The notes beneath the pieces were generated by a model, which was not told the origin of the DNA, did not search any database, and saw only the letters and a list, made by a program, of their open reading frames with translations. DNA of 64,000 bases from positions 1 through 64,000 of the forward strand of contig NC_018469.1 in NCBI RefSeq assembly GCF_000277815.2, read 5' to 3'. A program made the translations under genes and the position numbers. This stretch comes from Encephalitozoon hellem ATCC 50504. Lineage: Eukaryota > Microsporidia > Unikaryonidae. Shown one piece after another: positions 38,023-46,013 of the stretch (the stretch's first letter is position 1; the number at the start of each line of letters is the position of its first letter).

Positions 38023-39603
38023 TTATTTCTTATTAAGTGTAGCATCAATCTCTTCGGTTATTTCATGAATAATAGGAAAAAGCTTCCCATTTGACCTTAG
38101 AAAGTCTCTGATGCTCGCAAGGAATTTACGGTTGCTCTTTCCACTGCTCTCAGAAAACCCAAATGCCTCGTGGAAAGACGAACTGAAAAGTGCTGGAGCT
38201 TGGCAAAACAATCCGTCCAAGCTCTCATCTGTCATCACCTCATATACTTCCTTTACCTCCTTAATATAGTTGAACAGCCTGGTTGTATTCACATAATACT
38301 TCAACGTCTTTTCGCTAATGTCTAGACTCAGATTAACAGCGGTCTGGTTATTCAAACATAGAATCTTTGGAACATAGGGCCTTTCCAGATCTCCTAATCC
38401 AATAGACATCAACAATAAAATGCCAACAGATGCATCGATGTCTTCGGTCAAAACCATGTCTGGGTATATAACGGCCGCAAACAACTTTTCCTTATTGCAC
38501 TCATTTTTCGGCTCTCTTTCCTTACGTACATCGCTTCTCACCCTTGACAGCGCAGATTCAACCATCCTGATCAGCTGTGAGTCCTTATCTATGCCCTTTA
38601 TCTTTGTCATAATCTCTAGCACGTCTCCAGAAATCTTATTCATAAAGAGAGATTCATAAAACCCAGGTGCAAGCTTTCCCCCCAGAAGCTTTTCCAGATT
38701 CCGTGGGACATGCTCTTCTAGGTAAGGCTGTACATTTCCCGAGATCTTCATTACAGGAATATAAGTTACTAGTGTAAGCCCTCTAAGAAACTGGTCCATG
38801 TATTTCCTACAGCTTCCCTCATCACAAGTGCTCTTGATCATTTTCAAGAGGTCTTCAGACCCCTTGATCAAGCTGAAAACAGAGTTGAAGCTGAAGTCGG
38901 TGGCACATTTGGGCATCGTGGGGCAGAAATCACATCCTAGGAGTAGCCCGAGTGCACTAAACATCCTTGAATTTAAATTAAAGAATTCAAGGAATCGGCT
39001 TTTATGGAACACATCTAAATAAGGTTTTCCAGATCCATCAGACATGTCGAGTATGATCTTATCAACCCCGTCAAACAGAAGAACATCAGACTTTCCAAAT
39101 GCGTATGAGCACGCCTCCGCACTCATGAGATATGCACATTGAGCTGTTGCAGAATAAGGTGCCGTGATAACTGCAACCCCATTTTCTTCAAGTATTCTAT
39201 TAACCACGTCCATTTCACTTTTCTGCATGATAAAATTTCTCCAGAGCTTTCCGGCTTTTCTATAGTTTTTTTGTTTGTACTCCTTCAGCCCCTCACTCAA
39301 CAATGTGCTCGAATCTACATGCGGGGTTCCCTGGAACTTGTTGAGATCTATTCCGTCCCAAACCCATATTAAGTCCACCTCATTTTCATCTCTGAACTCT
39401 AAAAGCTTTGACAAAGGTGCTTTGACGACCTCTTCAATTCCAAACACAAATCCCCTGTGGATGCTTGACACATCGACATACTTTCGAAGAAACCAGTTTC
39501 CGTCGATGCATATCCTCATCTTCTTGAATGCTTTCTGCGGAACCTTCAAAAAAAAGTTCTGTCCGGGATGTTTTCTTACCTCTTCCAAACCTCTTATTGG
39601 CAT
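38023..39603 (-). CDS. MKT1: MKT1-like XPG/FEN1-family protein
   Basis: Yeast Mkt1 acts with Pbp1 on mRNA fate after transcription. The product has 526 residues. The N-terminal nuclease-like fold is present (RICIDGNWFLRKY, VDLIWVWDGIDLNKF), and the XPG-I-like part has APYSATAQCAYL followed by a GVDKIIL strand. The acidic residues that bind metal in active FEN1 are only partly present, which is normal for Mkt1 and suggests no nuclease activity. The C-terminal half is helical. CCCC lies next to the ATG at 39603. Strong pattern match over the first 250 residues. Confidence 0.82.
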   Translation of the reverse strand: MPIRGLEEVRKHPGQNFFLKVPQKAFKKMRICIDGNWFLRKYVDVSSIHRGFVFGIEEVVKAPLSKLLEFRDENEVDLIWVWDGIDLNKFQGTPHVDSSTLLSEGLKEYKQKNYRKAGKLWRNFIMQKSEMDVVNRILEENGVAVITAPYSATAQCAYLMSAEACSYAFGKSDVLLFDGVDKIILDMSDGSGKPYLDVFHKSRFLEFFNLNSRMFSALGLLLGCDFCPTMPKCATDFSFNSVFSLIKGSEDLLKMIKSTCDEGSCRKYMDQFLRGLTLVTYIPVMKISGNVQPYLEEHVPRNLEKLLGGKLAPGFYESLFMNKISGDVLEIMTKIKGIDKDSQLIRMVESALSRVRSDVRKEREPKNECNKEKLFAAVIYPDMVLTEDIDASVGILLLMSIGLGDLERPYVPKILCLNNQTAVNLSLDISEKTLKYYVNTTRLFNYIKEVKEVYEVMTDESLDGLFCQAPALFSSSFHEAFGFSESSGKSNRKFLASIRDFLRSNGKLFPIIHEITEEIDATLNKK

Positions 39604-39989
39604 CTTTGGGGTTTCTATGATTCAAAAAGAAGAAACCAAAGAAACATTCGATACAAAGAAAGACAGAATTTAATGAGATGGTATAGAAGTACAGGTGCCG
39701 TCCAAGATGTCAAGAAAACGATGGGGCGTTTAAATTGCAAAGGGTATGGCAGCCGAGATGTTTGAAGCACGCAGGCACTGGGCTCGAATTCTTTTTGATG
39801 TTTTTTTCATCCAAGAGTCCTTCTTAGTAAAACCAAGGCCTTGATACCTATGAAGAGAAACAGGGGATAGAAATAAAAGAAGCCCGCCTGCGTTTCCTAT
39901 TGTAATTCCATGCATATTGCCTAAATTAAGCAGACTCCTAGATAAACACTCATGTTGCATGTTATGTGAATAAGAAAACAAACCCCTTG
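39604..39989 (+). ncRNA. Candidate structured RNA in a 386-bp gene-free gap
   Basis: No convincing protein gene lies here, though this genome rarely leaves more than 200 bp empty. Bases 39769-39784 can pair with 39881-39893 to give 8 and 5 consecutive base pairs around a 3-base bulge (ACGCAGGC with GCCTGCGT, GGGCT with AGCCC). A GGCTCGAATTC at 39780-39790 resembles a pol III B box (GGTTCGANTCC), with TGGCAGCCGAGA as a possible A box at 39747-39758. T-runs follow at 39792-39796 and 39801-39807. The strand and the ends are not known; I could not match it to tRNA, SRP RNA, RNase P or a spliceosomal RNA. Confidence 0.35.
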
Positions 39990-40628
39990 ATGGTGGAAAT
40001 ACCCACTGCGGATATATCTAAGCAGTTGACTATCATAGGCTCTGCAACATGTGGAAAGACAAGCATTCTTACTAGGCATGTGAAAAGAACGTTTGGAACT
40101 GAAATAAGCCCCACTGTGTTCAACTCTGTTAGCAACACATATAAACACAAAGACCATGTTGTTGAGCTAAGACTTTGGGATACGGCAGGGCAAGATGAAT
40201 ATGCCAGGTTCAGGCACCTTGCACTACCCTCTGCAGACTATATCATGATAGTGTATGCTATTGATGACAGGTCTTCCTATGCGGAGGTCAAGAACAGTCT
40301 TGTTGGACAAGTAAAGGAAAAGGCGCCCCAGGCCAAATATTTTCTTGTTGGTGCGAAAACCGATTTAAGGGAGGATAGTAAGAGGCTTGAGGAACTTGCT
40401 AGAAGTGGAGACTCCCCGATAACCACCTCTGAAGGCCTAGAGCTTTCTCAAAGCATCGGGGCGATGGGATATTTTGAGTGCTCTGCAAAAAACAACATTG
40501 GGATTGATGATATATTTGAGAAGATTTCGAAATATGCTTTAAAGATACACCAGAAGGAAAGCAGATCCTTTATAGGGAGAATACTCAATTCTTTGTGGGA
40601 CTTTCTTTGCTGTCAGCAAATAAACTGA
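39990..40628 (+). CDS. Rho-family small GTPase
   Basis: Signalling GTPase that controls actin and polarity. The product has 212 residues. The P-loop is GSATCGKT (17-24), switch I has SPTVFN, DTAGQ lies at 64-68, the base-recognition motif is GAKTDLRED, and ECSAK gives the SAK motif. A Rho-type insert is present (SPITTSEGLELSQSIGAMGY). The open frame begins at a GTG; the ATG at 39990 follows CCCCTTG. The C-terminus is CCQQIN: a CQQI box would be a CaaX signal, but one extra Asn follows, so prenylation is doubtful. All nucleotide-binding parts look intact. Confidence 0.9.
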   Translation: MVEIPTADISKQLTIIGSATCGKTSILTRHVKRTFGTEISPTVFNSVSNTYKHKDHVVELRLWDTAGQDEYARFRHLALPSADYIMIVYAIDDRSSYAEVKNSLVGQVKEKAPQAKYFLVGAKTDLREDSKRLEELARSGDSPITTSEGLELSQSIGAMGYFECSAKNNIGIDDIFEKISKYALKIHQKESRSFIGRILNSLWDFLCCQQIN

Positions 40629-40656
40629 TTTTTATTGGAAGTTTTCTCTCCTTGTG

Positions 40657-41169
40657 ATGAAGCTGGAGAAAGTAGACGTAAGCTGGACAAAGATTGAGGA
40701 TGAGATTCTCAAGGCTGGGGTGATGAAGTATGGGATAAACAAATGGTCCAAGGTGTCTTCTCTTCTTCCCTCGAAGACGCCGTCGCAGTGTAGACACAGA
40801 TGGCAAGAATACACCAATCCTTTGGCGAACAATTCTGGATGGAACGCTGAGGAGGACGAGAAGCTTATTCTCACGGTAAAGACATTCCATCCCCAATGGA
40901 GTCTGATTGGGCAGGCAATGGGAAGAAGCGGGCAGCAATGCTATGAAAGATATAACGAGCTTGTTTTTGGAAAGATTGATGTCTTCAAGTATGGAGAGCT
41001 TGAGAAGCCCTGTGAGGGAAAGGACGATGAGATTCTGAAGATGGCCAATGCTAGGATATCTGAGTGCAAGAATAGAAAGGACTTGAAGAAGAAGACTCTC
41101 ATGAACAAGAAAGAGAGAATGCCTCCTAAGAACGACAGGGGAAAAGGGCCCGACCAAAAAATTGTGTGA
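40657..41169 (+). CDS. CEF1: CEF1/CDC5L-like Myb splicing factor
   Basis: In other eukaryotes Cef1/Cdc5 is a core subunit of the NineTeen complex of the spliceosome. The product has 170 residues: two Myb repeats (VSWTKIEDEILKAGVMKYG and WNAEEDEKLILTVKTF) and a basic tail. Both repeats match the Cef1 sequence pattern (KWSKVSSLLPSKTPSQCRHRW; QWSLIGQAMGRSGQQCYERY). The normal 600- to 800-residue protein has lost nearly all of its C-terminal half. The start is the ATG at 40657, three bases after a GTG. Encephalitozoon has few introns, so reduction is in keeping. Confidence 0.85.
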   Translation: MKLEKVDVSWTKIEDEILKAGVMKYGINKWSKVSSLLPSKTPSQCRHRWQEYTNPLANNSGWNAEEDEKLILTVKTFHPQWSLIGQAMGRSGQQCYERYNELVFGKIDVFKYGELEKPCEGKDDEILKMANARISECKNRKDLKKKTLMNKKERMPPKNDRGKGPDQKIV

Positions 41170-41234
41170 GAAGATTGATGCAAAGAAAGCCCTGTGCATA
41201 GGCTATTATACTAGCTGCCTGTAACATAAGTGTT

Positions 41235-41504
41235 TTAACTTGGTTTTTTAAGAGTTTCAAATGCATTTTTGATGGAATTGAAAAGTAGAACGTCAGCCTC
41301 TACGTTTGGATATATCGGTGTTTTTGTTGCCATTCTTTTGTGCTTGTCAATAGCTGTTGACATGATGTCGTTTAAAAGACTCTCGTTTTTAGAGATGCCT
41401 AAAAGCAAGCCTAGGCATGCAGATGGAACACCCGGCGAAAGATAAGGAGGCTGTGTTTTAGTTCTTGGAGTGAGCAAGGTGATATGAGTAAAGATTAAAC
41501 ACAT
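41235..41504 (-). CDS. Small unknown protein
   Basis: An 89-residue protein of unknown function. The first 30 residues are hydrophobic and Thr/Pro-rich (CLIFTHITLLTPRTKTQPPY), followed by SACLGLLLGISKNES, which looks like a real helix, and a Lys-rich C-terminal helix. The open frame extends upstream across the SEC1 start, so I use the internal ATG at 41504, which leaves a 19-bp gap to the divergent SEC1 gene. No motif could be tied to a known family. It could also be a chance open frame, though residue use looks coding. Confidence 0.5.
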   Translation of the reverse strand: MCLIFTHITLLTPRTKTQPPYLSPGVPSACLGLLLGISKNESLLNDIMSTAIDKHKRMATKTPIYPNVEADVLLFNSIKNAFETLKKPS

Positions 41505-41523
41505 TTGATGTCTAGTCCTTAAA

Positions 41524-43005
41524 ATGGATATTTTGGATCTACTGAAGAAGAAGATAATCAAGGATGTCTTTGAGGTTCATCCTGATGCTGAATGGAGTGT
41601 TCTTATATATGACAGCTATGCAGCAAGTATTTTGAAGAATTTTTTTGTGAAGTCTGAGTTTATCAGCCACAACATAGTGATTTCCCAGAGGATTGAGGAG
41701 CATCGGGAGCGAGTGGACTTTCCTGTGATATACTTTGTGAAGGGAGATGGGGGTGTTGTGGAAATGATAAACAAGGACTTTGAAGACAGGCTATATCCCT
41801 CCTATGCTGTTTGCATGCTGTCGGAATGCCAAGGTTTTCAGCCATTAATAAAGGCAAAGAGGGTGGATGTTGATTTTGCACCCTTTGAGCAGAAGGTCTT
41901 TAAGGCATTGCCAAAGCAGCTGTATTCTGTGGCTCGGACCCTAAATACGGCCTTCAATGTAAGCTACTCCGGGTCTGTGTGCAGAAGCTTGGGGGAGATG
42001 GTTGAAAAGATGATGGGGGACGAAGAAAGGAAGGGAGAGCTTATAATATTGGATAGAAGCATTGATCTCTTTGCCCCGCTTCTTCACTTCTTCACGTTTA
42101 GGACATTACTTGAGGATCTTGGTATAGAGAACATGGAGGAATTTGAAAAGAAGTATATGGGAGACAAGATATGGGAGAGTGTTAAGAACGCGCACCTTGG
42201 GGAGGTGAACTCGATCTTAAGAAACCATGCACACATGCTATCGAAGGTTGCACAGAAGTTGGACACAAAAGTGGACAACAAGGATCTAATGAAGATGGTT
42301 CTTGAGGCACCCGCAGCAGCAAAAACCAAAGAGAGCTTGAGCAAAATTCTTGCTTTGGCACAGAAGTGCTATGACAGATTTGATTATCTTTCCAGGTTCA
42401 ACGAGATTGAGCAGCTACTTGCAACTGGATATGATAAATCCGGGAATAAGTGGAATGTCAAGGTGGAGGAGGTGTTTGAGTGTCTTAAAAGCAGCCGGAT
42501 CGAGAGAGATGACAAAATTAGAATTCTGCTGTTGCTCAAGGCAAATGGCTACCAACTACAAAAAAACGAAGTGGACCTTCTTAAAAGCATGGGACTCAAG
42601 GATGAGGAGATTGGGATTACCTTTGATAATCACGAGAACTTTGTGCCTCTTCGAGGACCAGGAAGCTACAAGTATGAAGTCAGCCGATATGAGCCTGTGC
42701 TTGCCAATGTTCTGAGAAGTTTTATTGGGAAGCAGAAGGGTCACCTCCAGATAAGCAGATTGACAAGCACCAGGACACATCTAAAGTCCTTGAGGAAAAG
42801 CCATCTCCTGTCTGTGAAGAAGGAAATTTCGTACCAAAAGCTATACTGTGTTTATATAACTGGGGGGATAACATTTGAAGAGATAAGGACTGCCTATGAA
42901 GTTGGAGAAAGCCTTGGGGTGGAGATCGTAGTGGGTTCTGATAATATCGTAACACCTAGATCTTACGTGGAACAGTTAAAATCAAAGTGTACAGAAAAAA
43001 ATTGA
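41524..43005 (+). CDS. SEC1: SEC1/Munc18-family membrane-fusion regulator
   Basis: SM protein that binds syntaxin-type SNAREs and guides vesicle fusion, most likely at the plasma membrane. The product has 493 residues (family about 600-720). Family marks are ELIILDRSIDLFAPLLHFFTF in the middle and the C-terminal VYITGGITFEEIRTAYEV with IVVGSDNIVTPRSYVEQL, which resemble the Sec1 C-terminal signature. The order of helices and strands is kept, with shorter loops. Sly1 or Vps45 are alternatives, but the C-terminal block looks more like Sec1. The ATG at 41524 has an A-rich leader. Confidence 0.88.
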   Translation: MDILDLLKKKIIKDVFEVHPDAEWSVLIYDSYAASILKNFFVKSEFISHNIVISQRIEEHRERVDFPVIYFVKGDGGVVEMINKDFEDRLYPSYAVCMLSECQGFQPLIKAKRVDVDFAPFEQKVFKALPKQLYSVARTLNTAFNVSYSGSVCRSLGEMVEKMMGDEERKGELIILDRSIDLFAPLLHFFTFRTLLEDLGIENMEEFEKKYMGDKIWESVKNAHLGEVNSILRNHAHMLSKVAQKLDTKVDNKDLMKMVLEAPAAAKTKESLSKILALAQKCYDRFDYLSRFNEIEQLLATGYDKSGNKWNVKVEEVFECLKSSRIERDDKIRILLLLKANGYQLQKNEVDLLKSMGLKDEEIGITFDNHENFVPLRGPGSYKYEVSRYEPVLANVLRSFIGKQKGHLQISRLTSTRTHLKSLRKSHLLSVKKEISYQKLYCVYITGGITFEEIRTAYEVGESLGVEIVVGSDNIVTPRSYVEQLKSKCTEKN

Positions 43006-43035
43006 AAGGTTATATATTTTAATTATAGATCCCAC

Positions 43036-43572
43036 ATGGAGTGGGATATGGAATCTGAGGCCTTCTACAGTCTTAAAGCACGGAAATGGGATGGAAGTGA
43101 GGTCGACTTTGAATCTTTTAGAGGATGTGCATTGATAATTGCCAATGTTGCATCGTCTTGCAAGCTTGCAGAGAGCAACTACAAGAGCCTTGCAAATCTC
43201 CTTTCTAAATTCTACAAGAAGGGACTGAGGATTCTTTTGTTTCCTTGCAACCAATACTTCAACCAAGAGTCGAAACCTATCGAGGAGATACACGAGGAGG
43301 TATCCAACAAGTATTCCGACAAATTTGAGATTTTCGATAAGGTCGGCGTATTTGGAGGAAAAACCCATCCTGTGTTTAAGCACCTTATCAACACAAAGAA
43401 CGGCGGAGGGATGCTTGGGAATTTTATCAAGTGGAATTTTACAAAGTTCCTCATCGACCGCCGGGGACGTGTTGTCAAAAGGTTTGGGCCCACTAGTGTT
43501 GTTGAAGAGGATGACGAATGCCTTCTGAGCAGTATTGAGGAAGATGGGAAGGAAGCGGTGCCTCAAGGTTGA
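43036..43572 (+). CDS. GPX: Glutathione peroxidase-family protein
   Basis: Thiol peroxidase that reduces hydroperoxides with glutathione or thioredoxin. The product has 178 residues. The peroxidatic cysteine is Cys42 in NVASSC, with the family Gln at 73 in FPCNQY and the Trp-Asn of KWNFTKFLIDRRG as the rest of the catalytic tetrad. Selenocysteine is not used. In yeast Gpx3 a further resolving cysteine stands about 45 residues after the peroxidatic one; I see no Cys in the matching stretch here. CCCAC lies directly before the ATG. Family assignment is strong. Confidence 0.92.
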   Translation: MEWDMESEAFYSLKARKWDGSEVDFESFRGCALIIANVASSCKLAESNYKSLANLLSKFYKKGLRILLFPCNQYFNQESKPIEEIHEEVSNKYSDKFEIFDKVGVFGGKTHPVFKHLINTKNGGGMLGNFIKWNFTKFLIDRRGRVVKRFGPTSVVEEDDECLLSSIEEDGKEAVPQG

Positions 43573-43601
43573 ATAAATAAAAAAAATTACCGTGCCCATT
43601 G

Positions 43602-43943
43602 ATGTATGAGTTTTACAGACAGCTTATGGTTGGAAAGGCTCTCGAGAAGATAATAGATGAGAAGGTAAACTCTAATGTTCTAACGCCTAATCAGGGAAAA
43701 TATATCCTCGAGGCATTTGATCTGAGTGTCCCAGTTGTATTCAACAGGTCTGTAACTAACTCCATGAGCTTCAAAGGGAAGGTAGACTTCTATAACCATG
43801 TGGACGGGGTATGGAGATTTCAGACAAAAGACTTTGTGATGTCTCTAAACAACGAGTACTTCAGGGCGGGGGATGTCAACATTGTTGCATGCGATGCCGA
43901 CATCAACATGGATGCAGGAAGAAGAAGAAGGAGAAGGGGATGA
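43602..43943 (+). CDS. TOA2: TFIIA gamma (small) subunit, Toa2-like
   Basis: General transcription factor subunit that stabilises TBP on the TATA box. The product has 113 residues, the usual size. It starts with YEFYRQLMVGKALEKIIDE as in the family's four-helix part and continues to the beta-barrel with SMSFKGKVDFYNHVDGVWRF. It ends in an unusual Arg cluster of seven residues (RRRRRR). The open frame begins with a TTG three bases upstream; the ATG at 43602 has CCC shortly before it. Strong match. Confidence 0.92.
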   Translation: MYEFYRQLMVGKALEKIIDEKVNSNVLTPNQGKYILEAFDLSVPVVFNRSVTNSMSFKGKVDFYNHVDGVWRFQTKDFVMSLNNEYFRAGDVNIVACDADINMDAGRRRRRRG

Positions 43944-44072
43944 GATTTCAATGTAGCTATTTCCAAATAAATGTTAAATTTACCTATGGTGTTCCTGCGG
44001 CTTTCCCTTAGATGGATACATCCAGAAATTTTTGAGGCTATGATAAGTTGAATGTAAAAGAAAGCCCTGAAA

Positions 44073-45926
44073 ATGGATCAGAATAACATGAATAAGTTCT
44101 TTAACTCGTCGTTCTTTGCACAGACTCCACAGAAGGACAGCAAGCAGGGGCAATTTCCTGGAATGCAGCAGACTTCTATTTTTGGGCAGCCTCAATCTGG
44201 CTTTGGTACCACTCAGAATCCTTTTCTCCAAGGGTCTGGAGGGATGAAGAGCAACACGTTTGGAACGTCGACGGGGTTTGGCGGGGCGCCTTCGTTTGGA
44301 AGTGGAGGATCTTCAGGGACCAGCGGGTTTGGTCAGCCCTTTTCAAGCCAGCAGCAGCCGTCGACCTCATTAGCAAGATTTGGAACAACCGGAACTCTTG
44401 GGGCAGGAAGCAACATTTTCGGATCCACTTCGAATGCATTAGGAAGCAACCAGACACAGTTTGGAGGGCCCAGTAGCAATCCTACTTTTGGGGTGCAGCA
44501 GCCAAGTAGTACCTTCGGGTCAGGAGGGCAGAATGTATTGCAGCCATTCTCTTCTGGTGCCTCAACATCGGCACAGCCCAGTATATGGGGGCAGTCGACG
44601 GGCTCCTACAATCCATTTAACAGTAACCAGGGCTCTGCTTTTGCAAATGACAGGAATAGTACTTTGAATAAAACCTTTCCAGGGCTTGTAGGAAGTAATA
44701 GTGGAACTCGGGATCATCCTTACATGCAGAGAAAGATAAGAGAGGACAATGGGGGCGAGGTGACCTTGATGCACATCAATGGTAATGAAAGCTATATGCA
44801 AAAGCCTGTTGAGGAGCTTAGGGCCGAGGACTATACACTTGGAAGAAAGCCTATAACAAGTGGAAGCGTGACAGAGCCCAAGAGCACGTCTGGCTTTGGA
44901 TCTTCTTTTGGAGGGGCCATGTCTTCTTCCACAATCAACAAGCCTCAAGGAAGTAGTATATTTGGGGCCACGCCCTCGAGCAACACCTTCCAGCCGTTTG
45001 TTTCAACAGGGAATACGAAGTCTCAGCAAGAAACTGCAGCACCTAGCTTCGGAGGTATCACACCACAGCAACCACTGTTTGCACCACAAAATACACCTTT
45101 AAGTACGTCGAACCAGCCTTTTGGATCATCTGTTCAAACACCGTCGAATACTACAGGTGGGAACCCGTTCCTTACAAGTGCACAGCAACCTCAGCCGGGG
45201 TTTGGATCTGTTGTGATGCCGCAGCCATCTGATTCGAGTAACCTTTCATTTATGCAGATGCAGGCACAGACACCATCTGCATCTATGCAGCAACCTTTTG
45301 GGAATGCAGGGGGATCCTTCGGGGGTTGTGGACAGCCAAGTCAACAGCAAACAAAAATAGATCCAACGGATCCATTTCTCCTGAGGGACATCAAGTTCGA
45401 AAAGACCGAGAAGGAGCATCTTCCTCTGAGCAAGGTGCTCCCAAGGCCAATGTTTAAAGAGGAATCGAAGCCTCGGAAAATATCTCTAAGCTTTCGCCCT
45501 CCAAAGCCTCCTGCTAAGGAGAAGATATATACAATTCCCCCGATAGAGGACATCAAGCATATGAAGGAAGTTCACAACCTGATTATAGGCTTTGAAGACA
45601 AGGGAAGGATAGAGTATCTTGACACAGTGAATGCATCTGAAATCACTATGACAAACATCCAGTCAAAGATCTACTTTTCGAAGGAATCTGTTGTAGTTAA
45701 TGATCCTGTCGGAGTAGGACTAAACAGAAGAGCTCGTGTGTATGTAGAAGGTGTTTTCCCTTACAGTAGGAGCCTTGGAGACTATGTCAAAGGAGAGCAG
45801 AAGCAGTTTCCATTAAAGGGGATTCAGGAGAGATTCGTATATGGGCTGAAGAACGATACTGTGAAGAAGTTTGTTGGTTATGAGTATGAGAGAGGAACAT
45901 ACGTCTATGATGTTAATCACTTTTGA
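44073..45926 (+). CDS. FG-repeat nucleoporin, Nup98/Nup116 type
   Basis: Nuclear pore protein with an FG-rich, intrinsically disordered body (about residues 1-430; many GFG, FGQ and PFG units rich in Ser, Thr, Gln) and a C-terminal folded domain (about 480-617). That last domain matches the Nup98 autoproteolytic domain (the NPC-anchoring part of yeast Nup116 and Nup100) and ends exactly with HF, where Nup98-Nup96 precursors are cleaved between F and S. So here the gene stops at the cleavage point and no Nup96 part follows. AAGCCC is just before the ATG. The exact name (Nup98, Nup116 or Nup100) cannot be separated. Confidence 0.88.
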   Translation: MDQNNMNKFFNSSFFAQTPQKDSKQGQFPGMQQTSIFGQPQSGFGTTQNPFLQGSGGMKSNTFGTSTGFGGAPSFGSGGSSGTSGFGQPFSSQQQPSTSLARFGTTGTLGAGSNIFGSTSNALGSNQTQFGGPSSNPTFGVQQPSSTFGSGGQNVLQPFSSGASTSAQPSIWGQSTGSYNPFNSNQGSAFANDRNSTLNKTFPGLVGSNSGTRDHPYMQRKIREDNGGEVTLMHINGNESYMQKPVEELRAEDYTLGRKPITSGSVTEPKSTSGFGSSFGGAMSSSTINKPQGSSIFGATPSSNTFQPFVSTGNTKSQQETAAPSFGGITPQQPLFAPQNTPLSTSNQPFGSSVQTPSNTTGGNPFLTSAQQPQPGFGSVVMPQPSDSSNLSFMQMQAQTPSASMQQPFGNAGGSFGGCGQPSQQQTKIDPTDPFLLRDIKFEKTEKEHLPLSKVLPRPMFKEESKPRKISLSFRPPKPPAKEKIYTIPPIEDIKHMKEVHNLIIGFEDKGRIEYLDTVNASEITMTNIQSKIYFSKESVVVNDPVGVGLNRRARVYVEGVFPYSRSLGDYVKGEQKQFPLKGIQERFVYGLKNDTVKKFVGYEYERGTYVYDVNHF

Positions 45927-46013
45927 AGAATGTGGCAATTTCTGAATTAAAGAGCGGTGGATGTTTTTATTATTTGATTGAAATCTGTATTTTGTGCTAT
46001 CCCTGTGTTATAA

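Noticed and set aside
39568..39765. 65-codon plus-strand frame in the gap after MKT1
   Set aside because: It starts inside MKT1 and has no promoter triplet or recognisable sequence; a structured RNA explains the gap at least as well.
39740..39815. A tRNA at the B-box-like GGCTCGAATTC
   Set aside because: The flanking bases do not form a T stem or an acceptor stem, so only the box, not the cloverleaf, is present.
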